DNA of 64,000 nt from DAOPYU01 sp942493245 (GTDB taxonomy: Bacteria > Sumerlaeota > Sumerlaeia > UBA8349). The position numbers and the translations under genes were made by a program. Below, in pieces: positions 40,684 through 50,052 of the stretch. Where the stretch lies: the NCBI GenBank assembly GCA_942493245.1, contig OW818685.1, positions 5,084,001 through 5,148,000 of the forward strand. The letters are read 5' to 3'. Numbering within the stretch: position 1 is the first letter of the stretch; each line of letters opens with the position of its first letter. Under the pieces are notes generated by a model that ran no database searches, was not told the DNA's origin, and saw nothing but the letters and a program-made list of their open reading frames with translations.

Positions 40684-41937
40684 ATGAATCGTTCCACATC
40701 GCGACGCAGGTTTTTGAAACAGGTCTCCGTAGGGGCCACGGCTCTGGCGATGAGTGCGGCCAGTTACAGCCGGGTGATGGGCGCTAATGAACGGATCGGC
40801 ATCGGGCTGATCGGTTGTGGCAGCCGGGGCGTCGGCGCGCACATGGCCGGGGTCAAGCCGTTTGCCCAGGAACAGAATGTCGAGTTCACGGCGGTGTGCG
40901 ACCCGTGGCGCCTGCGGCGCGAAGCGGCTGCCGCCGATGTCAAGGCCACCTACGGGTTGGACGCCGAACTGTATGTCTCTTATCGCGACCTGCTCCAGAG
41001 CAAGCGGGTGGACGCGGTCATGATCGCCTCGTGCGACCACCAGCACACGACCCATCTGGAAGCCACGGTCAAGGCGAAGAAGGACGTGTATTGCGAGAAG
41101 CCGCTGGGGATGGAACTGGACAAACTCAACGCGGCGTGCGACGCCGTGCGCAAGAGCGGCGTGGTGTTCCAGGCCGGGACGCAGCTGCGCAGTCTGCCGA
41201 GCATGACCGGCGCGCGCAAGGTGTACCAGTCGGGGATACTGGGCACGGTCGGGCGCATCGAACAGTGCCGTAACGCCGAGCGGCCTTACTGGTACGAATA
41301 CACGAAGACGGACGCCCGGGCCGAGGACGTGGACTGGGCGGAGTTCCTGATGGACCGGCCCAAACGCCCCTTCAGCGCGATCGAGTTCACGGGGTGGTAC
41401 GGATTCCGCGATTTCTCGGCGGGACCGGTGCCGCAGTTGGGGAGCCACTTCATTGACTTGGTGCATTACATCACCGGGGCCAAGTTCCCCAAGTCCGCAG
41501 TCTGCCTGGGGGGGACTTACACCTGGCGCGATGAGAACAAGTTCACCTGTCCCGACTGCGTGCAGGCCGTGTGGGACTACCCGGAGGGCTTTCAGGTGAC
41601 CTACTCGACGAACTTCGGCAACGGCAGCGGCAACACGTTCAAGATGTTCGGCAATCAGGGCGTGCTCGACCTGGTCAACTGGACCGCGCCGATCCTGACC
41701 GCCGAAGGCGCGTCAAAAAACAAGGGGATCATCCGGGGGACCAAGCCGGTCGAGGACGTGCCCACGCCCGACCATTTCCTGAACTGGCTCCAGTGCCTGC
41801 GCTCGCGCCAGACCCCGAACGCCGACATCGAAGCCGCCTACCAGCACGCCGTGGCGGTGATCCTGGCCATGGAAGCGTTCGACACCGGCCACCGGCAGGT
41901 GTTCGATCCCGAAAAGCGGAAGATGAAAAACGGGTGA
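40684..41937 (+). CDS. Tat-exported Gfo/Idh/MocA-family oxidoreductase
   Basis: 417 residues. The N-terminus MNRSTSRRRFLKQVSVGATALAMSAASYSRVMGA is a twin-arginine signal (SRRRFLK) for folded export. Then a Rossmann fold (IGIGLIGCGSRGVGAHMAG) and the family motif YCEKPLG at the catalytic-lysine position, and a C-terminal substrate domain (GGIDLVNWTA-like region and YYITGAKFPKS). These enzymes oxidise or reduce sugars with tightly bound NAD(P). Exported members are abundant in planctomycete-type and Verrucomicrobia-like bacteria that degrade polysaccharides. AAGGGGGAG before ATG 40684 fixes the start; an upstream open reading adds no signal. Confidence 0.93.
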   Translation: MNRSTSRRRFLKQVSVGATALAMSAASYSRVMGANERIGIGLIGCGSRGVGAHMAGVKPFAQEQNVEFTAVCDPWRLRREAAAADVKATYGLDAELYVSYRDLLQSKRVDAVMIASCDHQHTTHLEATVKAKKDVYCEKPLGMELDKLNAACDAVRKSGVVFQAGTQLRSLPSMTGARKVYQSGILGTVGRIEQCRNAERPYWYEYTKTDARAEDVDWAEFLMDRPKRPFSAIEFTGWYGFRDFSAGPVPQLGSHFIDLVHYITGAKFPKSAVCLGGTYTWRDENKFTCPDCVQAVWDYPEGFQVTYSTNFGNGSGNTFKMFGNQGVLDLVNWTAPILTAEGASKNKGIIRGTKPVEDVPTPDHFLNWLQCLRSRQTPNADIEAAYQHAVAVILAMEAFDTGHRQVFDPEKRKMKNG

Positions 41938-42007
41938 GATGAACTCAGCAACAGGATGGCCGAGACGACCTGGAGGTGGGCCTCCTCCACTCTTGCGGCG
42001 GTTTCAT

Positions 42008-42202
42008 GGGAGGGCGGGCGTCCCGCCCGCCTGAAAATGGAACACCCGGAGAAAAACGCGTAACCCATTTTAAACAGAGATTGAACCAACAAGGCGCCCG
42101 GGCGCAACGGGGAAAAACCGGGCGCCTTGGTGGTATAAAAAACCGCCGTTGAACGCCTACAGACCGGTTTTCTTTCAGGCGGGCGGGACGCCCGCCCTCC
42201 CA
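42008..42202. repeat. Compound repeat: convergent GGAGG-box hairpins with inner hairpin
   Basis: Left GGCGGGCG-TCC-CGCCCGCC (about 42008-42036) faces an inverted copy (42173-42202). Between them is a perfect 12-bp stem CAAGGCGCCCGG/CCGGGCGCCTTG (42090-42101 with 42118-42129) and a TTCAACGGCGGTTTTT module read on the minus strand. It lies 70 bases after the oxidoreductase stop. Confidence 0.8.
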
Positions 42203-42429
42203 GGACGTTCCCGGTCTTTTTTTCAGGCGAGCGGGGACACGTGTCCTGAATATCTCCCTCCATACAGCTTTAATAGGCAAAGAATGTACGATTTTCCCTT
42301 TTCCCCTTGACTCGGGGGGGGACTAGGGAGTACATAAGGCCACCTCCCAAAAGGCTTTTGGGAGGGCTGGTTGTATTGTACCCACCCGGCCTCGAAAAGC
42401 GGGTCCGGGGAAGAGGAGAGCCGAGTCGG

Positions 42430-42750
42430 TTGAGTCAGGAAGCCGTCCGCATTGTCCCGGGAGGCGTCGAAGTGCGAACGCACGCCCAGCCAAACGCGTC
42501 GAAGTCTGAATTTGCTGGACTTCACGGGGATCGCGTCAAAGTGCGGCTCCAGGCCAAACCGGTCGAAGGGGAGGCCAACGCCGCCCTGATTCAGTTTCTG
42601 GCCCATGTGGCCGGGGTGGCGAAGTCGAAGGTCGAATTGCTTCGCGGCGCCACCTCGCGGCAGAAGGATCTGCGGATCGCCTGTGCGGACCCCGAGTCGG
42701 TCTGCCAGCGTCTTTCAGAGGCCGCCGGGTTGCCCCGGCAGGTGACGTAA
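42430..42750 (+). CDS. DUF167 (YggU-like) small protein
   Basis: 106 residues from a TTG start. The DUF167 core GGVEVRTHAQPNASKSEFAGLHGDRVKVRLQAKPVEGEANAALIQFLA is clear, with the family's KVRLQAxPVEGxAN signature and VELLRGATSRQKDLRI. DUF167 proteins have a small alpha/beta fold; their function is not known. No ATG fits the expected N-terminus; TTG 42430 has GAGGAG about 11 bases upstream and yields the right length. It is 48 bases before the nucleoside phosphorylase gene, so they are likely co-transcribed. Confidence 0.75.
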   Translation: MSQEAVRIVPGGVEVRTHAQPNASKSEFAGLHGDRVKVRLQAKPVEGEANAALIQFLAHVAGVAKSKVELLRGATSRQKDLRIACADPESVCQRLSEAAGLPRQVT

Positions 42751-42798
42751 CACCAACCCGCGGAACGCTCCACAAACCGCCCCGAGGAGGAAGACCCG

Positions 42799-43653
42799 AT
42801 GGCCGATGTTCCCAAAAGCATCCTGAAGGAACGCGAGGAACGCGCCGAGGCGGTGGAGTGTATCCTGGCTCGCGCCAACGTGGAACCCCTGGTGGGGATC
42901 ATCTGCGGCACGGGCATGGGCGCGCTGGCCGACCGCATCGAAAACGCCGTCCGCATCCCCTACGACGACATCCCCTACTTCCCCCTTTCGACCGTCGAGT
43001 CCCACCACGGAAATCTGGTTCTGGGGACGTTACGCGGGTGCCCGGTCTGCGTCATGCAGGGTCGTTTCCACTACTACGAAGGGTATTCGATGAAGCAGGT
43101 GACCTTCCCCATACGCGTCATGCGCGCGCTGGGGTGTCACACGCTCATCGTCATGAACGCCGTCGGGAGCATGAATTCCGTGATCCGGCGCGGGTCGCTG
43201 GTGTTCATCAACGACCACATCAACTTCTTTGGCGACAACCCTCTGCTCGGTCCCAACGACGACGCGTTAGGCCCCCGGTTTCCCGATATGTCTCAGCCGT
43301 ACGACCAGCGGCTTCTCGCGCTTGCCGAGGATGTGGCGCTCAAGGCCGGGATTCCCACCAACCGCGGCACCCTGATCGGCGTGCCGGGACCGAACCTTGA
43401 AACCTCCGCCGAGTACCGCGCCTTCCGGATGTGGGGCGCGGACATTGTGGGGATGTCCACGATTCCCGAAGTCCTGGTGGCCCACCACGGCGGCCTGCGG
43501 GTGCTGGGCATCTCGACCGTGACGGACGAATGCTACCCCGACGCCTTGCAACCGGCCGACATCAACGAGATCATTGCCACCGCCGTGGCCGCCGAACCCA
43601 AACTCGAAACCCTCGTGGCGGGGGTGATCGAGCGGCTGGGCGAACTTGATTGA
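42799..43653 (+). CDS. punA: Purine nucleoside phosphorylase (trimeric type)
   Basis: Phosphorolyses inosine and guanosine to free base plus ribose-1-phosphate for salvage. 284 residues. GIICGTGMGALADRIE is the phosphate-binding loop; ESHHGNLVLGTLRG and CVMQGRFHYYEGYSMKQVTFPIRVM carry the conserved His and substrate region; NAVGSMN and GPNLETSAEYRAFRMWGADIVGMSTIPE match the class-I PNP core (Glu and Met of the base site). GAGGAGGAAG before ATG 42799 is strong. Works with purL, purN and prs. Confidence 0.95.
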   Translation: MADVPKSILKEREERAEAVECILARANVEPLVGIICGTGMGALADRIENAVRIPYDDIPYFPLSTVESHHGNLVLGTLRGCPVCVMQGRFHYYEGYSMKQVTFPIRVMRALGCHTLIVMNAVGSMNSVIRRGSLVFINDHINFFGDNPLLGPNDDALGPRFPDMSQPYDQRLLALAEDVALKAGIPTNRGTLIGVPGPNLETSAEYRAFRMWGADIVGMSTIPEVLVAHHGGLRVLGISTVTDECYPDALQPADINEIIATAVAAEPKLETLVAGVIERLGELD

Positions 43654-43719
43654 CGCAACACCGCGCCGCAGGTTCCCCTTGCGGGAATCCGACGCGCAAT
43701 CCAGAGAAACGACAGACCC

Positions 43720-46527
43720 ATGACAACCGAAGCCCCGAATTACAAAGACACCCTGACGATCACCAAAACCGACTTCCCTCAGAAGGCGCAGCTGGCGACA
43801 AAAGAACCGGCCCGCCTCGAGCGGTGGAAAGAGATCGGCCTCGACCAACTGATTGAGAAAAAAAGCGCCGGACGTGAGAAATACGTTCTCCACGACGGCC
43901 CGCCCTACGCCAACGGCGACATTCACCTGGGCCATGCGCTCAACAAAACGCTCAAGGACATCGTGGTGCGTTACAAGACCATGTGCGGGTTCGCCACGCG
44001 GTTTGTGCCCGGTTTCGACTGCCACGGCCTGCCGATCGAGCAGAAGGTCATTGAGAAACTCGGGAAGGAAGAAGGTTCGCGCTCGCGGCTGGAAATCCGC
44101 CGTCTGTGTCACGAGTACGCCACGCGGTACATCGGTCTTCAAACCCAGCAATTCCAGCGGTTGGGCATCGGCGGGGACTGGGAACACCCCTACCTGACGC
44201 TCAACCCGCAGTATGAAGTGGGCATTCTGAAGGCCCTGCGCGGCATGGTGTCCCGCGGCGCCGTCTATCGCGGATTCAAGCCCGTTTACTGGGATCCCCA
44301 TTTCAAGACCGCCCTGGCCGAGGCGGAAATCGAATACCACGACCACACCTCCCCCTCGATCTATGTCCGCTTCCCGGTGCTCAACCCCGCCGTGTGCAAG
44401 GAACTGGCCGACGAGGGCGAGGTCACCATCGTCATCTGGACCACGACCCCCTGGACGCTGCCGGGCAACCTGGCCGTGTCGGTCCACCCGGATTTCGACT
44501 ATGTCCTGGCCGAATTCGGCTCGGAAAAGTTCATTTGCGCCGAGGGATTGCTCGAGGCCTTCACAAAGGACGCCGAACTGCCGCAACCGAAGATCCGGAA
44601 GCGGTTCAAAGGCTCCGTGCTCGAGGGGTTGAAGTGCTCGCACCCGCTGCTCGACAAGGAATCGGTCGTGCTGCTGGGCCGCCACGTGACGCTCGAACAG
44701 GGGACCGGTTGCGTCCATACCGCGCCGGGTCACGGCGTCGAGGACTTCGAGATCGGCCGCGAGTACGGCCTGCCGGTCGTGGTGCCGGTGGACGAGCGGG
44801 GCTGTTTCACCAGCGACTACCCGGCGATGGAAGGGGTCTTCGTCGGCGAGGCCAACCCGAAGATCATCCAGCGCCTGAAAGAGGAAGGGTTGATGGTCCA
44901 CGCCGGGACGATCCGGCACCAGTACCCCTACTCGTGGCGCAGCCGCAAGCCGATCATCACCCGCGCCACCGACCAGTGGTTCATGCGCATGGACTACGAC
45001 AACATCCGGCGCAAGTGCGTCGAGACGATTGACGGGGCGGTGCGCTGGATTCCCGAGTGGGGCCGCGACCGCATCCGCAACATGATGGAGAACCGTCCCG
45101 ACTGGTGTCTGTCGCGTCAGCGTTCCTGGGGCGTGCCCATCCCCGTGCTCTACTCGGTCAAGGCCAAACAGTCCATCCTGTGTCTGGAAGTGATGGACCG
45201 TTTTATCGAACTGGTGGCGGAACACGGGACCGATTGCTGGTTCTCACTGCCTGTCGAGGAATTTGTGCCCAAAGGGTTTAAGTGCCCGATCAGCGGCGGC
45301 ACGGAGTTCGAGAAGGAAAACGACATCCTCGACGTGTGGTTCGACTCGGGTTCCTCGCACATCGCCGTGCTCGAGGCCGATCCGGGCCTCCAGTCGCCCG
45401 CCGACCTCTATCTCGAGGGGAGCGACCAGCACCGCGGCTGGTTCATGTCGTCGCTGGTGTGCTCGATGGCCGCGCGCGACCGCGCGCCCTACAAGGCCGT
45501 GCTGACCCACGGTTTCGTGCTCGACGGCAAGGGCGAGGCGATGAGCAAGTCGAAGGGGAATGTCATTTCGCCCCTGACGATCATTGACAAGATGGGCGCG
45601 GACGTTCTGCGCCTCTGGGTCATCAGCGAGGACTACCGCAACGACGTCGCGGCTTCGGACGACATCTTTCAGCAGCTCATGGACACGTACCGCCGCATCC
45701 GCAACACGCTGCGGTTCCTCCTGGGCAACCTGGCCGACTTCGACCCGGCTCAGAACCTGGTCCCCCCGCGCCAGCGCGAAGAACTCGACCGCTGGGCGCT
45801 CGACCAGACGGCGCAGTTGGTCGAACGGTGCATCCAGGCCTACGACAGCTTCGAGTTCCACAAGATCTACCACGCCATCAACCAGTTCTGCGTGGTCACG
45901 CTCAGCGCCCTGTACCTCGACATCCTGAAGGACCGGCTCTATTGCTCGGCTCCGGACGATGCCGTGCGGCGCAGCGCCCAGAGCACGTTGTGGGACATCT
46001 TCACCAGCATGACGCGCATTCTCGCGCCCGTCATGCCCTTCACGACCGACGAAGCCTATGAGTACGGCCATCCGGCCCAGGCCAGCATCCACCTCGAGGA
46101 TTTCCCGACGGTGGAAGCGGACTGGCTGGCCCCGGAATTGCGTGAAAAATGGACGCGGTTCCTGGCCGTGCGCGACTTCGCCAACCCCTTCCTCGAGGAA
46201 GCGCGGCGCGAGAAAGTCATCGGCAAGTCCCTCGACGCGGCGGTGGTTTTCAAGCCGAAAACGACCGAACTGGCCGCGTTCCTGAAGGAAAACGCGCAGA
46301 TGTTGCGCGATGTGTTGATCGTATCGGCCTGCGCGGTGGAGGACCGCGAGGCCACAGATGCGAAGATTGAAAACCTCAACGAAGCGCTGGCCGTTGAGGT
46401 GACCCGAGGTCCGGGCGACAAATGCGCCCGATGCTGGACCTACAGCGAAGAAGTCGGCCAGGTTGCCGAACATCCCTCCCTGTGCCGCCGGTGCAGTGAC
46501 GTCGTAAGGAGAATCACCCATGGCTAA
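43720..46527 (+). CDS. ileS: Isoleucyl-tRNA synthetase
   Basis: Charges tRNA-Ile. 935 residues. Class I signatures: PPYANGDIHLGHALNKTLKD (HIGH box as HLGH) and AMSKSKGN (KMSKS). The CP1 editing domain contains TIVIWTTTPWTLPGNLAV and GCVHTAPGHG-like conserved steps. The C-terminal zinc finger (KCARCW...LCRRC) classifies it with bacterial IleRS of E. coli type. AGAAACGACAGACCC precedes ATG 43720, a weak ribosome site. The end overlaps the next gene's start by eight bases, so ileS, the DksA-like gene and lspA form one operon, an order known from several bacterial groups. Confidence 0.98.
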   Translation: MTTEAPNYKDTLTITKTDFPQKAQLATKEPARLERWKEIGLDQLIEKKSAGREKYVLHDGPPYANGDIHLGHALNKTLKDIVVRYKTMCGFATRFVPGFDCHGLPIEQKVIEKLGKEEGSRSRLEIRRLCHEYATRYIGLQTQQFQRLGIGGDWEHPYLTLNPQYEVGILKALRGMVSRGAVYRGFKPVYWDPHFKTALAEAEIEYHDHTSPSIYVRFPVLNPAVCKELADEGEVTIVIWTTTPWTLPGNLAVSVHPDFDYVLAEFGSEKFICAEGLLEAFTKDAELPQPKIRKRFKGSVLEGLKCSHPLLDKESVVLLGRHVTLEQGTGCVHTAPGHGVEDFEIGREYGLPVVVPVDERGCFTSDYPAMEGVFVGEANPKIIQRLKEEGLMVHAGTIRHQYPYSWRSRKPIITRATDQWFMRMDYDNIRRKCVETIDGAVRWIPEWGRDRIRNMMENRPDWCLSRQRSWGVPIPVLYSVKAKQSILCLEVMDRFIELVAEHGTDCWFSLPVEEFVPKGFKCPISGGTEFEKENDILDVWFDSGSSHIAVLEADPGLQSPADLYLEGSDQHRGWFMSSLVCSMAARDRAPYKAVLTHGFVLDGKGEAMSKSKGNVISPLTIIDKMGADVLRLWVISEDYRNDVAASDDIFQQLMDTYRRIRNTLRFLLGNLADFDPAQNLVPPRQREELDRWALDQTAQLVERCIQAYDSFEFHKIYHAINQFCVVTLSALYLDILKDRLYCSAPDDAVRRSAQSTLWDIFTSMTRILAPVMPFTTDEAYEYGHPAQASIHLEDFPTVEADWLAPELREKWTRFLAVRDFANPFLEEARREKVIGKSLDAAVVFKPKTTELAAFLKENAQMLRDVLIVSACAVEDREATDAKIENLNEALAVEVTRGPGDKCARCWTYSEEVGQVAEHPSLCRRCSDVVRRITHG

Positions 46528-47620
46528 GAAACCGATCCCCCCCAAGGCTCTCACCCAGAAAGCCACCCCGGCTGCGAAGAGCGCCAAAACGGCTGCTCCC
46601 AAAAAGACGGTGGCGAAATCCGCTCCGAAACCCGTGACCAAACCCGCCGCGGCGAAGAAGCCCGTTTCCCAGCAGGTGGCCAAGAAAACACCCGTGAAGC
46701 CTGTCAAGAAAGAAGTGGTCAAACCGGGGGCCGCGAAACCCGCCGCCCGCAAGTGCGGGGCGAAAATGACGTCCCCGTGTTGCGCGAAAAAGGCGGCGGC
46801 GAAGCCGGTTGTGAAATCCACCGCGGCCGGCAAGAGCGCGGCAAAACCCGCCGCCAAAGCGACGGCTAAGCCCGTTGTGAAGGCGGTCGCCAAGTCGTCT
46901 GCCAAGCCCGCCGTGAAACCGGTGACCAAGTCGGCCGCGAAACCGGCGGCGTCCAAGGCCAAGGCGGTCAAAGTCGCCCCGGCCAAAGTTGAAACGAAAA
47001 AAGCCGCTCCCGCCCCCAAAAAGGCTGTAGCGGCCAAGCCGGTCAGCAGCCCGAAAGCGGCTGTTCTCAAGAAACCGACCCCCCCCGCCGCGAACAACAA
47101 GACAGTGAAGGCGGCGCCGCCAGTGGTTCGGAAGGCGTCCGAGGTGAACCTGGCTAAAGAGATGCGCCGCGCCTTCGGCAGCTACGACGGGATCGTGGTG
47201 TGCCAGCAGCCGGGCTACTTCCCCGAGAAGACCCCCTACACGGAAAAGGAACTGGCGGCGCTCCTGAAACTCCTTCAAGAGCGGCGGCGCCACCTGCTCG
47301 AGGTGTTGCGCGAGCTTGACGAGAAGACCTTCAGCAACTCGCTCGACAGCGGCAAGGCGTACCATTCGACCGCCAACACCCACCTCTTTGAGGGCGCCAG
47401 CGACAACATGGCCAGCGACATGGCCCTCATGGTGCGTCAGGAAGAGGAACAGGCCCTGACCCAGGTGGAAGCCGCTCTGGATCGTCTGGAAGAAGGTCTC
47501 TTCGGTGTCTGCGTCGCCTGTGGCGACAAGATCGGAATCCCGCGCCTGAAGGCGAAGCCCGAGGCCCACTTGTGCATCAGCTGCAAAACGGTTTACGACA
47601 AAAAATCCAGGCTTCGCTGA
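46520..47620 (+). CDS. DksA/TraR-type zinc-finger protein with histone H1-like tail
   Basis: 366 residues in two parts. Residues 1-205 are almost entirely Lys, Ala, Pro, Val, Ser and Thr in AAKP/VAKS-like repeats, like the C-terminal tail of histone H1 or bacterial AlgP/Hc1 proteins, with a small Cys cluster (79, 87, 88) inside. Residues about 206-366 are a DksA-like coiled-coil (ELAALLKLLQERRRHLLEVLRELDE) and the four-cysteine zinc finger (Cys 331, 334, 352, 355). DksA-type proteins enter the RNA polymerase secondary channel in the stringent response. The tail could bind DNA or RNA. GTAAGGAGA before ATG 46520, inside the end of ileS. Confidence 0.9.
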   Translation: MAKKPIPPKALTQKATPAAKSAKTAAPKKTVAKSAPKPVTKPAAAKKPVSQQVAKKTPVKPVKKEVVKPGAAKPAARKCGAKMTSPCCAKKAAAKPVVKSTAAGKSAAKPAAKATAKPVVKAVAKSSAKPAVKPVTKSAAKPAASKAKAVKVAPAKVETKKAAPAPKKAVAAKPVSSPKAAVLKKPTPPAANNKTVKAAPPVVRKASEVNLAKEMRRAFGSYDGIVVCQQPGYFPEKTPYTEKELAALLKLLQERRRHLLEVLRELDEKTFSNSLDSGKAYHSTANTHLFEGASDNMASDMALMVRQEEEQALTQVEAALDRLEEGLFGVCVACGDKIGIPRLKAKPEAHLCISCKTVYDKKSRLR

Positions 47621-48165
47621 GTTTCTGGATACTCGCCATTGTCTCGATCGCTCTGGACCAGGTTACCAAGATCTGGGTTCTGGAGGCGCTCGCCCCCAAA
47701 GAGGGCCATTGGACCGTGGCGTCGCTGCGGACGGTCGTGCTGGTGCCCGGGTGGCTGAAGTTCCGTTATGCCGAGAACAGAGGAGCCGCGTTCTCGCTCT
47801 TTCACGAGCACCCGGAGATTCTGACCGGCGTGGCGTTGACCCTGGCGGTGGCGGTTCTGATCTGGGCTCTGTTTTTCACCCCCTTGCGGGACCACCTCAG
47901 CCGGGTGGCGCTGGCCCTGGTTTTTGGCGGCGCGGTGGGGAATCTGATCGACCGTTTCCGGTTGGGCTATGTGGTGGATTTCATTGTGGCCCATTACAAG
48001 ATCCACGAGTTTCCCACGTTCAACATTGCCGATTCGGCGATCTGTGTCGGCATCGGCCTTCTGTTTCTCGCGTCGTTTCGAATCTCCCGGGAAATGCCTG
48101 CCCCGGCTGCCAGCGCGCAGCCGGAGGAGGCGGGAAATGGCTGCGGGCCGATTGAGAATGGATAA
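47572..48165 (+). CDS. lspA: Lipoprotein signal peptidase (signal peptidase II)
   Basis: 197 residues with four membrane helices. The catalytic aspartates are in GNLIDRFRLGYVVDFI and FPTFNIADSAICVG; FRYAENRGAAFSLF is the conserved loop AxNxGAAF. Cuts signal peptides of diacyl-modified prolipoproteins, so it would process the lipoprotein at 9901-10851. The start at ATG 47572 overlaps the DksA-like gene by 49 bases, a little long for translational coupling; a later non-ATG start is possible since family members start just before SFWILAIVSIALDQVTK. A C-terminal tail (PAPAASAQPEEAG) is extra. Confidence 0.93.
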   Translation: MHQLQNGLRQKIQASLSFWILAIVSIALDQVTKIWVLEALAPKEGHWTVASLRTVVLVPGWLKFRYAENRGAAFSLFHEHPEILTGVALTLAVAVLIWALFFTPLRDHLSRVALALVFGGAVGNLIDRFRLGYVVDFIVAHYKIHEFPTFNIADSAICVGIGLLFLASFRISREMPAPAASAQPEEAGNGCGPIENG

Positions 48166-48272
48166 TTGACAATTGGGAATCGCTAGGGAATCCGGGCTTG
48201 GGCGTTTCAGACGGGTATGGGCAAAGCGCAGACCAAAGGGACGAGCAAACTGAAGAGAGGGGACGAAATGTC

Positions 48273-48575
48273 ATGTTGCTGCACACGGTGTTTTTCTGGT
48301 TGAAAGAGGATCTGACGGACGAGCAACGGACGATGTTCCGCAAGGAACTCGAGGAGTTGGGCCGGATCGAAGCCACTGAGGCGGTCTTTATCGGCACTCC
48401 CGCCGCCACGGAACAACGCCCGGTGGTGGACAATTCCTTCTCGTTCAACCTGGCGGTTTTCCTGCGGGGCGTGGAAGCGCACAACGCCTACCAGAGCGAC
48501 CCGATCCACCTGAAGTTCATCGAAAAATGCTCGTCCCTGTGGACCCGGGTGCAGGTGTACGACGCGGAACAATAA
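48273..48575 (+). CDS. Dabb-domain (stress-responsive A/B barrel) protein
   Basis: 100 residues with the compact Dabb fold: MLLHTVFFWLKEDLTDEQRTMFRKELEEL, then FSFNLAVFLRGVEAHNAYQSDPIHLKFIEK, the family's conserved H-x-V-x-F-W-L start and the Y-x-x-x-P-x-H segment. Dabb proteins are dimeric alpha/beta barrels, mostly of unknown enzymatic role, often stress induced. ATG 48273 fits the start of the fold; GAGGGGA lies 10-12 bases upstream. Stands alone after lspA. Confidence 0.85.
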   Translation: MLLHTVFFWLKEDLTDEQRTMFRKELEELGRIEATEAVFIGTPAATEQRPVVDNSFSFNLAVFLRGVEAHNAYQSDPIHLKFIEKCSSLWTRVQVYDAEQ

Positions 48576-48644
48576 GAACGCCCGGGTTTCAAGAACCGGT
48601 TCCGCTTGCGGGCGAAATGTCCGGACCTCATCATGGATAAACAG

Positions 48645-48683
48645 CGAAAAGCGCGAGAAAGATAACTTTTTCGCGCTTTTCGC
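48645..48683. repeat. Inverted repeat, GCGAAAAGCGCGA type
   Basis: GCGAAAAGCGCG and CGCGCTTTTCGC, about 12 bp perfect, with A/T-rich inner bases. Also at 39913-39969. Confidence 0.75.
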
Positions 48684-49024
48684 GTCTTTCGCGGTTCGAT
48701 CTTAGAATGAAACTCGCCTCTACACTTGGCGCTGCGGAGCCGCAACCAAACAGGTTGCCCCGGTAGGAGCAAAGGTCAGTAGCCGGGGGTGGAGCGAAGC
48801 GAAACCCCCGGAAGAAAGTCCCCTATTGCGCGCCCCGGAGGGGCGCAGGGCGGTTTGTTACAGAAACCGCAGTTGGGGGGACAGAAAACGAGTCCTTTGT
48901 TCTTGTGTCCTGTGGGGCGAAAAGGTTTTGGTTCGGTCACCTTTTGGGTGAGTCTAACTGACCGCGCCAATCAGGAGATTGGCGATCCCGGCAACCGCTT
49001 TCTCCCTATAAGGATGGGGGTTCT

Positions 49025-49054
49025 GGGATGGCGGGCGTCCCGCCCGCCTGAAAG
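49025..49054 (+). repeat. Single GGAGG-box hairpin
   Basis: GGGAT, then GGCGGGCG-TCC-CGCCCGCC, then TGAAAG; followed by TTCAACTGCGGTTTTTAG, the inner module of the compound elements. No facing partner was found. Confidence 0.75.
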
Positions 49055-49116
49055 AAAAACCAACCCAGAGGTGTTCAACTGCGGTTTTTAGTTCATATGA
49101 GCCGAAAGGGTGCGGC

Positions 49117-50052
49117 ATGCGGAAAGATGCGTTGAAAGCCGATGGGATTCTGTTGCTCACGGCTTTGATCTGCGGGTTGGGCTTTGTCGCGCAGCGCAAA
49201 GGGATGGAGAGCATCGGCCCGCTGGCGTACAACGGCGTGCGGTTTGCCCTGGCGGCCGGGGCGCTTCTGCCGCTGGCGCTGGCGCGCAACGCCCGTCCTC
49301 GGCACGACGCATGGACAGGACGCAGGAAACTGGGGGCGCTGGTTCTCACCGGGATTGTGGTCTTCCTGGCCATCTCGCTCCAACAGTGGGGCATTGTCTA
49401 TACGACGGCGGGCAACGCGAGTTTTCTCACCGGCCTGTACGTGATCCTGGTGCCGTTGCTGGGGTTGGGTCTGGGGCATCGGACGGGGCGGGCGGCGTGG
49501 CTGGGGGCGCTGCTGGCGCTGGCGGGCGCGTACTGCCTGAGCGCCTCGAACGGGTTTTCCCTCCAGGCGCTGGCGGAGCGGGGCGCCCTGTTCGGCGACG
49601 CGCTGGTCAGCCTGAGTGCGCTTTTCTGGGCCATCCACATGTTGATGCTGGCGCGGTTCTCGCAGCACCTCAGCGCCACGGTCATCGCGTGCGCGCAGTT
49701 TGCCGTCTGTGCGCTGTTGAGTCTGGGCGCTTCGCTGGCGCTCGAAACTCCCACGCTGGCCTCGGTGCGCGAGGCGGCCATTCCGATCCTCTACGGCGGT
49801 CTGATTTCGGTGGCGGTGGGATATACGCTTCAGGTCGTGGGTCAGCGCAACGCGCCCCCGGCGCACGCGGCTATCCTCCTGAGTCTGGAAGCCGTATTCG
49901 GCGCGGTGGGAGGCATTGTCCTGCTGGACGAACGCATCACACCGTCCGGCGCGCTCGGCTGCTCCCTCATGCTGGCGGGCATGCTGGCCGCGCAGTGGAA
50001 AAACTTCCGGCGGGAAGAAACGGCCAAACCGGAAATCCCTGAGCGCCCTTAG
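49117..50052 (+). CDS. EamA/DMT-family transporter
   Basis: 311 residues with ten membrane helices in two repeated EamA domains (about 7-140 and 150-285). It begins MRKDALKADGILLLTALICGLGFVAQRKGMESIGPLAYNGVRFALAAG, the usual first repeat, and has GYTLQVVGQRNAPPAHAAILLSLEAVFGAVGGIVLLDERI, the conserved end of the second. DMT exporters move amino acids, nucleobases or drugs; substrate cannot be inferred. AAAGGGTG before ATG 49117. It is monocistronic, convergent with the metallophosphoesterase. Confidence 0.93.
   Translation: MRKDALKADGILLLTALICGLGFVAQRKGMESIGPLAYNGVRFALAAGALLPLALARNARPRHDAWTGRRKLGALVLTGIVVFLAISLQQWGIVYTTAGNASFLTGLYVILVPLLGLGLGHRTGRAAWLGALLALAGAYCLSASNGFSLQALAERGALFGDALVSLSALFWAIHMLMLARFSQHLSATVIACAQFAVCALLSLGASLALETPTLASVREAAIPILYGGLISVAVGYTLQVVGQRNAPPAHAAILLSLEAVFGAVGGIVLLDERITPSGALGCSLMLAGMLAAQWKNFRREETAKPEIPERP

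Larger units (their letters stand above)
48576..49116. other. Gene-free region with three kinds of hairpin repeat
   Basis: Between the Dabb and EamA genes. Contains the inverted repeat at 48645-48683, CCGGGGGTGGAGCGAAGCGA...CCCCCGG and GCGCCCCGGAGGGGCGC hairpins (48780-48850), and a GGAGG-box hairpin at 49025-49054. No gene seen. Confidence 0.6.

Noticed and set aside
45244..47100. Minus-strand open frame of 618 codons opposite ileS and the DksA-like gene
   Set aside because: Antisense of a Lys/Ala-rich sequence yields hydrophobic Phe/Ala/Gly translation; no supporting signals.
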